The notes under the pieces are model-generated. The model did not search any database. It was not told the origin of the DNA and was given only the letters and a program-made list of their open reading frames with translations. This document shows, piece by piece, positions 21,874 to 34,066 of a stretch of 64,000 bases of DNA. The first letter of the stretch is position 1. Each line of letters starts with the position of its first letter. Source of the DNA: Amyloporia xantha (Eukaryota; Basidiomycota; Agaricomycetes; Polyporales; Adustoporiaceae); assembly GCA_036971615.1 (NCBI GenBank), contig JAYKKR010000004.1, positions 310,001-374,000 of the forward strand. The letters are read 5' to 3'. The position numbers and the translations under genes are program-made.

Positions 21874-24800
21874 CTAAACAGTATACTGTGGGCAGATTGT
21901 GAACATGGGCTGTAGGCAGAATTGGACAAACATACCTGTGCTAGCATTGATACTGGGAATGGAGTCACATTCCCCTTCGGGCTTAGATATAGATAATTTA
22001 CAGATCCATTCACGTGATCCGTAAATCTGGTTGAAGACGTATCAGCGCAGGACAAAAATCGAAAGAGTCGAACTGTTACTGGTTAAGATGTCCCGACGGT
22101 CCAGATGCCCTCTTGAAGTCTTTGAGCGTGAAGATGGTCCGGAGCACCACACATGTCGTCTAGCCAAAACACTACGTGAAACCCCGAATAAATGTAAAGA
22201 TATGTGTGTTGCATTACCTTCTCGAAGAAGTTGGTATGCATAAGCCTATAGACATGTAAGCTAAACATACAACTCCTGGCACGATACTCTTACCCAGTCG
22301 CCACCACTCGCGAGGCATCAAGACCTGTCTGCACCTGTTTTCAACAATAAGAATGGCAAATGCTAGCAAACACACAGGACAGAAAGGAGGATAAAACAAT
22401 TGACGCACCCCTGCCGAACCTGGACGAAATACGATGAATATTGAGCTGGTTGCCGCAGGACTGTGCAAGAGAAAACTCACGCAGTGCTTCCCGGATGAAT
22501 TCCAAAAGCTTCCGGTCGGAATCAGGCGATCTATCAGACAAGATAGAAACAAGGCGACCTTGTCGGTTATCGTCAAGACAGTAATCCACAACTTCTGCTA
22601 GGGCTCGTGAGTACAGCGCCGCAGTGGCCACTGCCTCTGCAAACAATCCAGCAGCAAGGGCATCATGCGAGCTATGCTTTCCTGCCGCCGAAAGAGACTT
22701 CATGAAAGAGCTGTCATGCTCGTTTGCGCCCGAGACCCAATTTATTACGGAATCGGTAAGGCCTGACAGCTAAGGTCATCATGTTAGACAGGTAAGAAGA
22801 TTACAGGGCTCGAGACTCACACTACCAGACCCAAGCTTGGCCAGGTGCCCCTTGATGTAGCCAGTGATCATCTTGGCAGTTTGGGATGTCTTCTCACGCA
22901 GGATGAAGTCATCCGCCGCGGAAATATTCACAAATACATAACTAATTTGGAGAATAAGCACAGGTGGGAAAAAGACGGAAGGGAAGAACCTGACTTGGCT
23001 ACATCGGCGAACTTTTCCACCAGCTCTTGTTCGGGGTAAATTCCTCTCGGGTTTGCGTCAGTCTTCAAAGGAAGTCCGACCTGACGAGAGCGTGTCAATT
23101 AGCCTCATTGGTACGCCGACGAAGCGATGGCTAATCACAATCTCGTTGGCAATCCAAACAATAGGAAGCACGTTGATCACATTTCGGACGATGTTGATGT
23201 ATTTCGCCTTGCTGTCAACATGATCTATCGACTTGTTCTGGATGAGTCGTTGTGTGATGTGTACGAATGACTGTTCCCATTGTTTTACTGCCGTGTCACT
23301 GAAGAGAACCTGCTGGACCTGCAACCAACACAACTGAGCACCTTTGATGGGATCATCTAGTCAGCCACATACCGACGCCCGATCAGGAACGACACCGCCG
23401 AGGATAGCCTCCAACCGTTTCTCATACCCAGCACCCGCATTCACTGTGCCAGCGGGGACTTGCAAAGCTGTGAGCGTGATAGACGGCGTCGCCGGTGAAG
23501 GTCTCTCCCACGAGTACTTGTCCGTAGGGTGATTTGGAAGCTTGGCGACGTAAGTCTTCATCGTCTTCGGGACCATGAAAGGGAAGTAGGCATATGCAGA
23601 GTTGGCGGGATAGTACTTTGGCAAGGTGCGGAAGAGCAGCCTGGACAGGATACCGCCCATCGATCCGTCGTCTTTGTTGTACTGGACATCTTGGTATCCC
23701 CAAGTCGTCAGGTTGAAGGCTGAGAGTATAGATATCATGTACTGTGCTGCACAATGATAGACTGACAAACTTACGAGTCAAGTCGACGGTGAGGAAACGA
23801 TCACCACGAGTAAGGCATACAGCGTCAGCAAGGATCGCGCGGGAGATGGTGTAGCCTGGACACAATCCTGCGCCTGGCATAGGCACCTTCGTTTCTTCCG
23901 CTTGCAGCCCCACCTACATGATCGCTCCTGAGCATACTATTTGCAACGGAGCATCGACTCCTACTTACGTAAAGCTCCAAGTTGTCGATGTCATGGTACA
24001 GAGACTCGGCGGCTTTCTGAAGAAGACAATTTTCGTTCAACTACCTGAGTCATGCACGAAATCACAAAACCTACATAGATCTTTGGGTCAGGATTCCACT
24101 CCTGGAATGTGCTGTAGGCTGCAAACAAAGACATGAGTCCACAGTCTTGACATAGATTCACAGGTACTCACCCTCCAACCCCATGAATTTCCTGAACTCA
24201 TTCAGCTGAGGCATACGATGACCATCAATTCTACGCATTGGTCGATGGTGGCCGCCCTTCTTACCGAGCAAGTTCCCCAACTTCTCGCCTGCAGTATTGC
24301 AAGAATCTCAATGACGCGCATGGACTCTGGGATACCGCGCGCTTTGAATGCGCTTGCAGGTGCCTCCGTGGCATCCAGCAAGATCTTGGCCAAGTCAGCT
24401 GCCAGCGACGCGTCAATTACATTAGTAACACCGAATTTCTCCAATGCGTAAGGTCATACCATCACTGTAGCGACCATCCGGTCCTCGCTTGAGGCTTGGG
24501 TAGTCGAATAAAATGAGCATCCGATAATGAAACGCTACCACAACCACACACTTACTTGTCAAACGTCCACTCCTTTACATCGGTCGGGGAGTCCACAATG
24601 TACTTGATTATCGCCTTCTTAAAATCATCAACGGTGATCTATGCATCCACGACCTAGTCAGCACCAATCACAGTCCCACATAATTCCATACACACCTCGT
24701 CTCCGTTTTTGCCTTCAAACAGCTTCGAGAAGAGACCGTCGAGCCATTGGGTGTCGGGCTGGGAAATAGTGGCGTGCCAGCGGTACATCAGGTTGAACTC

Positions 24801-26381
24801 GACCGAGACGACATTCCCCTGGCCTTGGGGAGAGAACTCGTGGCCGATCTCACGCATAGTCTGTAATAATCGAGCGCATATATGCGCATATAACGCCCAT
24901 GAGGAATGTCAGACATGACCGTAGACTGCTCAAAACTCACCGAGAGGGGGTCAAGCCGCCATGACAAGCCGTCGCGCGTCAGACCCAGGATCGCGCCGAC
25001 ATAGTCACCGAGGATGACCTGCATGAAAAAGGCGGAATTGACGAGGCGCGAGCGCTGGAAGATCTCTTCGTCCTGAGCTAGGCGTTTCTTCTCGTCGAGC
25101 TTTTCCGGTGCGGAATAGACGCCGAGTTCATTGATGGACAGGATCCTCTCTGCGACGTACTAGCAAAAGGAGCAGCATCAGTGGATAGAAATTTGAAGAT
25201 GAGAATGATCGACTGACATTATGGTTTCTGCAGAAGAGAACCAAGAGCGCGCCTGTGGACGGCGGCATGAACAGCAATCTGCTATCGGCGAAAACATCCT
25301 CATATAAACGTCCAGTTCCATCCTTGCCTGTGTGCCGACATGAGGAAGTAAAACCATCACAAAGCTTGAACACTCACGCCTCACGCTGTTAACCTGTTCG
25401 ATAGAGCTCCCATACAACGGGCTCAGATCCAAATAGCTACTCGAGTCGTTGATGGTCCAGTCACGTGTGTTCGTGTTAAAGATGCTGTGGATGACGAGAT
25501 CGGCGAAAGCGAAGAACATACTGGAGAGTCCACCTGTGAAGAACAAAGACGACCATCACACGCCATCCCGCAGCGTGGAAAAATGCACAACAAAAACCTA
25601 CCTGGGTGCTCGACAAATTCATCACGCTTCAGCAGGGTGTCAAAGACCAGGCCCGGATCAGGCAAGTACGACGGGGGAATAACGTTGGTCGAAGGTGTAG
25701 AACGGGCGTATGGCATGCCGGCCATGCCCAATGTCGGGTTGAGGACATTGTAGTTTGAGCCATCTGCGCTTCGGAAAGCGTACTTCACGCCTTTTGAGAC
25801 CGAGGGACCGGTGGGTGCAACAGAATCAGACAACGACAAATAGCCACTGGGTGGATGGGGGAGATCCTTGTACACTGATAGATCAAACTCGTTCAAACAA
25901 TGGGGTCTACAACGATAAATGGGTGGACTTGAGCTCACAGACGTCAATGGCGACCTGCTGAAGAGACGCCGCAAAGGCAGAGTCGTTCGGAGCACGTGCC
26001 ATCAGGGTGAGCAACTTCTCCAGCTACGTACGGGCATGAGGCGCGTGTATGATTGCGAAAACACCGACCGCGTACCATAAACAAGCGGTCGTTGATGCCC
26101 ACACCCCCATTGAGGTTTTTCACAGCATTTATGTATGCGGGCTGCACACATGAAGAGAAAGGTCAGCAGCGGAAAGAATAGAGAAGAGCTAGGCGACTTG
26201 CGAGGTCGGCGGGAGTGAAACCTGGTCCTCGAATGGCGTACTCCTCCACATCCTTGATATCGCGAGCTAACAAGGGTGGCGTTGGGTTGGCACCGTCCTC
26301 ATTCACCGGTGCATCGCGCGCAGCAATAAGATCGGCTACGTCTTTGAGGGGGTTCAGGTATGGATTGACGTCTGCAGGCAT
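21874..26381 (-). CDS. ppo: Psi-factor-producing fatty-acid oxygenase (Ppo): heme dioxygenase plus degenerate P450
   Basis: Starting MPADVNPYLNPLKDVADLI, the N-terminal two thirds is an animal-peroxidase-like linoleate dioxygenase. It has LPHPPSGYLS, GMAGMPYARST, distal heme His in DLVIHSIFNTNT, SSYLDLSPLYGSS, FMPPSTGALLVLFCRNHN, and catalytic Tyr plus proximal His in EFNLMYRWHATIS. The C-terminal third is P450-like: FNLTTWGYQDVQ, the ExxR helix in FIREALR, and the end LRTIFTLKDFKRASGPSGHLNQ. Ppo enzymes make hydroperoxy and dihydroxy fatty acids (psi factors, oxylipins) that balance sexual and asexual development. The region aligning with the P450 heme-ligand loop reads GLMHTNFFEKTT, so Cys is replaced by Asn (codon 22232-22230). 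The dioxygenase half looks intact and the isomerase half probably inactive. About 20 exons are read. Final exons near 22245-22218, 22150-22080, 22035-21945 and 21885-21874 rest on splice signals. Confidence 0.88.
22218..22245 (-). other. 28-nt micro-exon of ppo carrying the altered P450 heme loop
   Basis: The exon is bounded by CTATAG (acceptor) and GTAATG (donor) and encodes LMHTNFFEK. The exon before it ends VVATG at a GTAAGA donor. The next begins ACGACATGTGTGG after GGCTAG. Together they align without gaps with the Ppo heme loop H-x-C-x-G. The alternative acceptor twelve bases upstream (CACGTAG) would create an in-frame TAG, which supports the chosen splice. Confidence 0.65.
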
Positions 26382-27699
26382 GGTGGGTGGGCGTGCTCAA
26401 TGTCAAGAGTGTCAATCAAGGGAAGAGTTGGGAACGAGGAGGGCTGGTCTTCGAGCTCTCCTCATAAGTAGTCTGGGCAGGCCGTCAGATCGGGGCCGCT
26501 AACCAGGACGGCGTCTCGGAGGCAGTCCTGCGGGATCTGCTTTCCTGGCCTGCCAATTGGGCTGGACACTGCCATGCATGTCATACGTAGGTACCGCGGA
26601 ATTGGCCCGTTGGCAGATGTGCGCCTGCTGGACATGTGCTTGGAGGGTTTAATCAGGAGGATGATGGTCCTTCGGCGGACAAGTTCTCCGGGTCAGCTGC
26701 AGTCTCACGCACAGAGTATTACAGTATTTGCGCGCTCAGAAAGATGCATTGATTCCGTCGACGATAAGTATTGGAATCCTGATCAATCGCCATCGAGATA
26801 CGATCTACTCCAGACCTACCGTCCGCAGCTTTCCGCTCGCAACTTCCCCTCCGTCCGCCAGTCTTGCCAGAACATTCATATCACTCTCAGCCGTCAGGGA
26901 AGATCATACGACAACGTAGATGGAATATATTTGCCTCTACCAGAATGTTCACAGCCGTACTCACACCGTGTCACTGCCGCGGTACTGCCACAGATATGGA
27001 TCCGTAATAGCATCAGCCTAGAAACGTCCTCCACCTAGTAGCGTTCCGGTCATATCAGCAAAAAATAGAGACTCTTATCTGCCATAATGGTCACTGGTGT
27101 GGATGCTGTACAAGTCCTTCTATCCTGGAATCGCCATGCCCCTGCCTTCGGCTTTCTTCCGTAATACCCGGATCAATATATCACCAGTGTAATTAATCTC
27201 ACATTACCCCCGTAGATCTTGCATATATCCTTGCAGTAAGACGAACATATGTAAACTCCCTCGGTGTTGCAGCGGAGGAGCGGAGTGAGTGATTGGCCGA
27301 CCAACTTACGTGGTGTCCCAACTTTACCATCTATCTCAAAGAGCCTCGAGCTCCAGAAGGAAACCTCAAGCCAGGTCAAGGTACAGATCTATCAAACACC
27401 GCCCTGCCAACATGTTCCATTTGACCGGAGCTATGGCTATTCCAAGTACATACATCCAGCGTCCAAATCGTCTAGGCGACGTCAAATGCACGCCCGCCGT
27501 GTCTCAAGGTTCACGCTAAGCTTTCAGCATCGCTCCCGGAACTCCACAGAAGATGTTGAAGCGGCCACGAGCTCGCCCAGACCAGGCGAGAAGCGGGGGG
27601 TATACATATAATTTGGTCATCATCATTCGTGAGCGGCAGCAGCAACGATGCGCCTGGCCGCTGTTCCACATCCATCATGACTGCAGGGAACAGCGCCCT
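26382..27699. other. Intergenic region between ppo and YKT6
   Basis: This is 1.3 kb without a supported gene. It includes the ppo promoter (reading left) and the 3' flank of YKT6. Open frames here (for example 26574-27038 plus) have no domain, and their codon content looks unconstrained. I see no clear TATA box or tRNA. Inclusion of distant regulatory sites for developmental control of ppo is possible but not shown. Confidence 0.4.
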
Positions 27700-28636
27700 T
27701 CACATGATCAGGCAACACGAGTTTTGCTGCCAGGACGAGCGTCCGTCACGAAGCCACTTAGCGTGAACGATGCGATCATATGCAGGGAAGACATACCTTC
27801 TTCGCTGTCTTGTAGAAAGCCTTGCTCTGCGCTGACAGCGCGTTTGACCGATCAACTAGGTCATTGATCTTCTCTCCGCGTTGCAAGACGGACTCAATTG
27901 TCTTGTGCTGTCGGCAATCATCTAGTGAGCACAGGAACAAGACGAATACAACAAGCACGGCGCCCTTGTTCAATAGCCCTGCTGTACGATCGGCCATCTC
28001 CCCGCGCCCCAACCAAACATGGCACAGGCGACTGCGCGCCCACGAAACCTACTCTGCAATCGTACTTACCAGGATAATCTTAGTCTCATCTAGCTCTTGC
28101 TGGACCTTCATGATCGCATCTGCCTGGCGGGGATCCTGATACTTGTCTAGATAGTTCTTGATTTCGGGGAAGGCTATTGCAGCTGGAGTCGAGTACGATG
28201 CCACGGGCACCTTGGCTACGAAGTCTTCAAGTAACTTCGTCAGGAGAGAGAATGCTGGCCGCACGGGGTACTCCTGATCTGCGATGATCACACCTGGAAT
28301 AAAAGGTCACTCGTCATCATCAATAACTCGTCATCATCAATAACTCGCGATGCCGGTGCATAACACGCCTCATGGCAAGCAATTGAACGGCGACATACCA
28401 GCAAGCTGCTCTGCGCCTCCCCGGTTGTATACATGCGCAGTATATTGGTTCTCCTGAACACTCTGTCGCTGACCCTGAGGGGTCCTCTCCACAATCGTCT
28501 TAGAGAAGAATGACATGAATTCGTTGACGGATGGTCGCTGATAGAACGAGAACGACGAGAGATCGGTCGCGGTGCTGAGTACTGTACATGGCTGGCCAGG
28601 TGGGGCCAGGATAACGGAGAGACAGAAGACCTTCAT
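27700..28636 (-). CDS. YKT6: R-SNARE YKT6
   Basis: Four exons: 28636-28399, about 28296-28070, 27913-about 27797 and 27726-27700. The product starts [14 protein letters not shown] and has the longin domain ([43 protein letters not shown]), then the SNARE helix [20 protein letters not shown] with the zero-layer Arg in the family position, and [21 protein letters not shown]. The last exon of nine codons encodes QNSCCLIM and the stop. This is the Cys-Cys prenylation/palmitoylation tail typical of Ykt6, which has no transmembrane anchor. It acts in ER-Golgi, vacuolar and autophagosome fusion. Length is about 200 residues, as normal. Intron 1 holds a 17-bp tandem repeat (ACTCGTCATCATCAATA at 28309-28342). 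It is transcribed away from the S2P gene. Confidence 0.95.
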
Positions 28637-28942
28637 GACTTTGGTGCTGTGGTGGATGTCTAAGACGTTCGTGAATCTGAAAGATAATGCAGAAATGACA
28701 CAGTGCGTGGTCGCAGTATGGCGGCGTGTAATGAGCACTGCCGCCAGCGTCGATGGTCACATCATTTAGTGATGCGCGTGATGCGTGACGCGTCAGATTA
28801 TTTACATTCGTCTGCTTGTGGTCGACACGAACAGTCTGCAGCTCGTTGCAATTGGATTTGCTGTGCTCGACTCTGCTGTGCTCGACTCTGCTGCAACCCT
28901 CAGAACTGTAGGCCCACAGCTATCGCCTATGTCAGCAGTACC
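28637..28942. promoter_or_regulatory. Divergent promoter region of YKT6 and the site-2 protease gene
   Basis: Only 306 bp separate the two start codons. A 15-bp unit (GCTGTGCTCGACTCT) occurs twice in tandem at about 28859-28888. No TATA box is visible. GTGACGCGTCAG at 28787 contains ACGCGT. Shared regulation is plausible but is inference. Confidence 0.5.
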
Positions 28943-31205
28943 ATGGACTGGAATATCGCCATCCTTTGCATATTCGCCTTGTGGGGTTCCATTCATCTCA
29001 TCTACCAGCTCCTTGGTCACTGCAATTCTCGCGCTGGGACCGTCCTTCCAACCTCGACGCGAAACGTGCCCCGTTTCCAGTGGATCGTCGCGTTATTTCC
29101 ATGAAGAGCTCCTCAACGCAAATTTCACTGCACGCCCTCCATCTACGGGTGCAGACTACTGCATTCAACGCGTTCCATGACCGGCTTGCCGCTTCCCTCG
29201 CGAAACGACAGCACACTCGTGTTCTGACATTGACGAGATGCGCGTACAACCTCGGTAGTGCAATGGGTGCCATTGGCATGTTTGGTTCCCTACTTCTCCT
29301 GTGCTGGACGGTTTTCTCTCTGAGCTCTTCCATTCTGTCTCATCCCGTCGGAAATGACATCGGTCTACCCCAGAGGATTGCAAAGCGAGGCATGGCCTCT
29401 GTCGCAGGCGATCATGAAGTTTCTCTAAACGACAATATACCCTTACACGCGATTGTGAGTATGGAACCTGCGTCTAGCGTCTAGCGCGGCTACTTCGATC
29501 TCGCATAACCACTCGTGCGCTGTGTATTTGTGAGTACTAATACCTGTCTGTAATATATGTAGCTTGGAAATGTCTGAGCGTCATATAGCCAATTTCAAAA
29601 TCCTCCCTCGTAACTCTATCGCACCAGATGCTGATGCCTTGCGTATATTATTTGCATAGATACCCGGCGTGACTGTTCCTATGACCCATCTACCTCTACT
29701 TCTCTTGGCACTCATAACCAGTCAAGTCATTCACGAAGCCGGACACGCCCTCACAGCCGCCCTGTGCGTCTCATTCCATTCTTTCCCATTCATCTCGGAT
29801 GCTTTCCCATTTAGTTTCCTCTAGTCACTCATAGATTCCACGTATTCTAGGGACTCCGTTCCCTTGCTATCTGCAGGTGTCTCGTTGACCTTTGTCTTCC
29901 CTTCTGCCTTTGTCAGCCTGCCTTCGGCGGCCACAAATGCTCTTCCATCACTTGGAAGACTGCGAGTGACTTCGTCCGGCGCTTTCCATAACCTTCTGCT
30001 CTGGCTCTTGTTTGTCGCTGCTTCACGCATAGCTCTGGGAACTACCATATGGTCATTCGTCGGATATGCGGATACAAGCACATGGGGAAGAGTGGTCGTG
30101 AGCATCGACGAAGTTGGTCCAGCCACCCTGCGATGAAAGTATACCTCTCATTTGTTATTACAGGACTCTCCTTTGCGAAGCCATCTGCCCATAGGCTCCA
30201 TTATCACGAACATTGACGATACGCCTCTGACATCCCCAAATGCATCTATAGATATGTGGTCGTCGTTGCTCTCCGAGAACCTGAAAACGAAGCCGGACTA
30301 CGGGATGGGTTGGTGCGTCGATCGAGCCTCGTTCTTAGGTAGGGCGATGTATCACGCCACGTATCTGTTTCTGACGCCGCACATTTAGATCAGCCAATTT
30401 CCTGCTGTAGCTCACTGGATGCTTCCTCCCCTCATCAAGCGCAGCTGGCGTGTTTCGTTGTCTCTGATGGAAATTCAGATGAACGATGTTTAGATCCTCT
30501 CTTGTACCTGAACGATCCAGTGCCATCATCTAGTTTCAAACGTTGCACCTCATCTGTTGAGTGCGGCAGCGACCGCCTCTGCGCGCAGCTGCGCGAAGAT
30601 CAGGAGCTGCTGCGTTTGACAGTGCATGTCCCATTCTGGGCACGTGGCGACACTTCTCAGCCGCCAGACAAGGTCGTCATCTGGAGCGGACCTAGGGCAG
30701 AAATACTGGAAGAAAGTAAGCATGTTCCATTATTTCGAAGGTAAGCTTACACCCGACGACGCCGGTGTAGTCGAAGTCAATACGTGGGCACCTCGTTTCT
30801 CCATCCTGCCCATTCAACTTCCCATCTTCTTTGGAGCTTTCGTTGGGTAAGTGTCTGTCCGCTCTACAATGTCGTAATATCTCAATTATTTAACACAGAT
30901 ATGTGAAGATGATCAATCTGTCACTGTATTTCTTCAACATGCTTCCATTGTCGTTCCTCGATGGCGCACAATTTCTCAACGCCGCCATTGAATGGGGCGG
31001 GTCGTGGTCACCGCGCACATCTGTAGCGCCAGCTGACATAGAACTAGCTTCTATGGAGGGTGGATTTACGTCTGAGCTAGGCAGCTATCCGTCCGACGTC
31101 TGGTTGATGCTTTGGAAGAATCGACTACAACGGATATTGCACATCGTCTCGGCGAGCCTAATCGGACTGTGTTGCATGCTAGGCTTAGCACATATGTTTC
31201 GCTGA
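28943..31205 (+). CDS. S2P: Site-2 protease (M50 intramembrane metalloprotease)
   Basis: Membrane segments MDWNIAILCIFALWGSIHL (N-terminus) and GAIGMFGSLLLLCWTVF precede the catalytic helix TSQVIHEAGHALTAAL, containing HExxH (about 29730-29745). The third zinc ligand lies near the C-terminus in LPLSFLDGAQFLNA (about 30945-30975). A PDZ-like segment (SHLPIGSIITNIDDTPL) and a Cys-containing luminal stretch (CTSSVECGS) lie between, as in MBTPS2. The family cleaves membrane-tethered transcription factors in the Golgi membrane. In basidiomycetes the known substrate is the SREBP Sre1 (sterol and low-oxygen response). Five or six exons are joined by short introns, for example 29453-29658. The join after NVPRFQW (about 29085) to SSSTQISLHALHL is out of frame without a good intron, so the first exon boundary is unresolved or carries a small indel. 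The stop faces RPL38. Confidence 0.85.
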
Positions 31206-31513
31206 CCTATGTAGTCTTTGCAATGACGACCAGACGTTTTAGTGAGACGCCGACTATGCATGCAAAGCAGCATGCTTCGAAAACACGAGCGGATTGTTCT
31301 CGTCCACCCATCTTGCATGCGACAATGTATCTGAAACGAGGCTGAAAACATGTCATAATGATACAGAAGAACAATGGATTGTCGGATACCACATGCGTGC
31401 ATAATATTAGCTGGCTCAGAGCATACAATTCCATATAGATCCCTGAGAAATCATCGCAGCGTGCCCAAATAGCTGCGACAAGCAAGATCTGCCAACGAGT
31501 CGAAGGGGTCGCT

Positions 31514-31965
31514 TTACTTCTTTTTGGGCGCCTTCTTGATCTCCTTGACGTTGAGACCTGCGCAATTGTGAGCAGAGTACTCCGGTGCCCCAAATGTAAG
31601 GGACGTACCTGGTGGCAGGCTCTGCTGCAGCTTCTCGGCCTTCTCAGGGTCTTCAAGCGCAAGGGTGTAGAGGTACCGCGTGCATCGGATTTTGAACTTT
31701 GTCCTGGTCTTGCCGCCAGCGACGCGAGGAGCGATCTTTTTTATTCTCGCCTCTGTAGAACGTGCAAGAAATCCACCAGAACAGCCACAGATAACATAGA
31801 TCCGTCAATATTACAGTAGATGTTGGCAGAGGTAGATGGACGCACCAACTGCATCCTTTCTCCGAGCGATGTCGATGAATTGCTTGATGTCGCGGATCTC
31901 CTTGGGCTAGTAGAGACAACATCGACAACCTGCAGAGCGGCGTGAGGCTAGAAAACACATACCAT
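31514..31965 (-). CDS. RPL38: 60S ribosomal protein eL38
   Basis: Four exons give a protein of about 80 residues. Exon 1 is only the ATG (31965-31963) before GTATGT. Exon 2 (31906-31846) encodes [20 protein letters not shown]. Exon 3 (31752-31609) encodes [40 protein letters not shown] and LQQSLPPG. Exon 4 (31557-31514) encodes [13 protein letters not shown] and the TAA stop. This matches eL38 throughout, with a slightly longer basic C-terminus. eL38 is a small component of the large ribosomal subunit. Three introns in so short a gene is common for basidiomycete ribosomal-protein genes. Confidence 0.95.
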
Positions 31966-32617
31966 GGCGGGCCAGATGTCTTGCTCGGCGTCGGTGCACT
32001 AACCAGTCTATCTTTACTGCCTATCAGGGTGCGTGGCTGAAGTCAGCTGTACAGTTTCGGAGAATGCCGGTCGGACTCCCAACTTGGAATCCGACCTTTT
32101 GGACGTCGACGTTCTGAATTATGAATGCTTCTGAACTCTCCAACACTCACAGGCTGGCAATGATTATTCTCGAGTCAGATATCGTCTTATAGTGCAAGTG
32201 TTGTGCCAACATGCATGCAACAGGCTTACTCCAATATGTTTCTGGCTACGCAAGACCTATTTTGGATTACTCGCACAGTCACTATCATGAAATTATCTTC
32301 AGAAGTTAACGGCGTCGCTTGCATTGCTCCCCTCTCGTTCAAACTGCAAAGCACTATAGTTTCTGATTCCAGCTCTGCATATGGACGATGTTAACTGAAT
32401 CAATAAGCATTATAGACCACCCGCCATCAAGAGCATTAATGTAAACATCGTGAAGGTATCAGTTGGATCAGCACTAGTTGGAAATCAATACGTGAGAGAA
32501 TCAGGCTCAGGAGCTACATATATTACGACTATACCTTGATTCATAGTGTATCATCCAGTCTCATGGAATCTCAGATGCATCCTCATGCAAATAGAAAGAA
32601 AGCTCAACCCCACCCGC
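31966..32617. other. Intergenic region upstream of RPL38
   Basis: This is 650 bp with no supported coding sequence, covering the RPL38 promoter and the 3' flank of the next minus-strand gene. Short frames (for example 32203-32394) have no support. No TATA box or recognised ribosomal-protein promoter motif stands out. Confidence 0.4.
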
Positions 32618-34066
32618 CTAGTCATACTTTCGCATCTCTGCATCAAGCACCTCAAGAGAGAATGGTAACTCGAGTTCTCCAAAACTAGAGTTTGCTTCAG
32701 CCCCAGGCGACGGCGACCGCTTCCCCACCTGCTTCTGCGGAGGCCGTGAGATTCCATTGGGTGCCCGTGCAGCAGCGCGCAGTCGAGGCGTTGCGTCCGG
32801 CGTGATCGGTGTTGCCTTACTAGCAACCTTTGTACTTGCACGCGCCGACATAACGAGAGGGGCAGCCTCGTGGCCACGCTGAGGCGGCGGCTTTGCAAAG
32901 GGCGTCTTGAACGGTTTCTGCTTCGTGGGCAGCGTTTGCGATGGCGTGAGTTGGGAAGAAGAGGCGGCTGAGTAGCTGATCGGCCGCATGCCGAGTGGAC
33001 GGGGAGTGAGGGGTATTTGGGAACGGACGCCGAGAGGGGTGTGGACCGCAGTGTTCGCAGTGGGCGTAACTCCTGTGCGCGGGCATGGGATCGCTTCAGC
33101 GGGCGGCGTGATAGGAGCAGCTGTCACAGGCTTCTCTATTAGGGACAGAGGCGATTCGGCAAGAGGAGATGGTGTTGAGTCTCGTAGCAGCCCTGAGTCG
33201 AAAGACTCGGAATCCGATTTCGAGATGCGCAAAGGACGTTTGCCAAGTCTCTTGTCCGTCACCAGAGGTTGGTTGGTCCTGCTAGCAGGTAATGGTACCG
33301 TGGGTGTGCGGTAGGGAGCACGAGTTGGCGGGGTCATATACGAGAGGATATCGCCCTGGCCCCCGAACGGAGAAGCACTGTCGTCACTCGAGCTGGTATC
33401 AGCCATGCTCACATCGCCATGGCTGGATGCAGATCCTGAGGAGCTCGAGGCGGCCCTTACGGGGATCCTGGGCTGTTCATGCGCAATTTTGTTCTGCACA
33501 GTGCAAGCAAACTTGGCTTTACCTTCTGCGCGCTCACGGGCCTTCGCAGCCTTCCTCTCCATATATTCCTTTCTCATGTACGCGGTCGCGTCTGTTTCCA
33601 TGGCGGCTTTCTTGGTGAGTGCATCCCACATAGCGGGGTCAGGTGCAAGCATGGGGGAGCGACTTGGAGCGGCAGTAGACGCAACCTGACGAGGGACGCG
33701 TCAGGCGCGATCGCGTGCGAACAGTGAGTGTTGGTCTCGGGACAGAGGTCGAATCGGAGGAATGAGACGAAAGAGTGCTAAAAGAGTGCTCACTGAGCAG
33801 AGTGGTTCCTGTCCGAGGTACTACATATCAAGCGTCAATCGAAAGCGAAGTCAGAAGTATCGACTTGACTAACTACCTCTTGGTGTTGCCCGATTCGCCG
33901 CAGCCTCGTTGAGAAGCGATGCCAGTGCGGGAGAGGTGGGTTGCGAGCATTCCCACCTGACATGGTCCGTGTGAGATGGGGTATTGCGGATATTCGGTGG
34001 CCACGCGTAAAATGTTTGGGTCGGCTGTGGTATGAAGTCAACATCCATCTCGTCATCGTCCATCAT
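32618..34066 (-). CDS. Ser/Pro/Thr-rich protein of unknown function
   Basis: Exon 1 starts MMDDDEMDVDFIPQPTQ (the double ATG at 34066/34063) and runs to about 33880 (LASLLNEAAANRATPRG). After an intron region near 33870-33690, a long exon continues to the stop at 32618. Visible features are a basic/helical segment AAMETDATAYMRKEYMERKAAKARERAEG (in two pieces near 33600-33530), many SP/TP sites (candidate proline-directed phosphorylation), a basic cluster DKRLGKRPLRISKS and a conserved-looking tail ELPFSLEVLDAEMRKYD. There is no known domain or membrane segment. Most of it is probably disordered and nuclear. ACGCGT motifs upstream hint at G1/S expression. I cannot assign a function. Confidence 0.65.

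Noticed and set aside
22083..22268. In-frame TAG in the P450 domain making ppo a pseudogene
   Set aside because: The TAG is removed if the acceptor GGCTAG is used. The resulting protein aligns without gaps, so an intact gene is more likely.
26574..27611. Plus-strand frames between ppo and YKT6
   Set aside because: Low-complexity Arg/Ser translation without domain or intron signals. Judged to be chance open frames.
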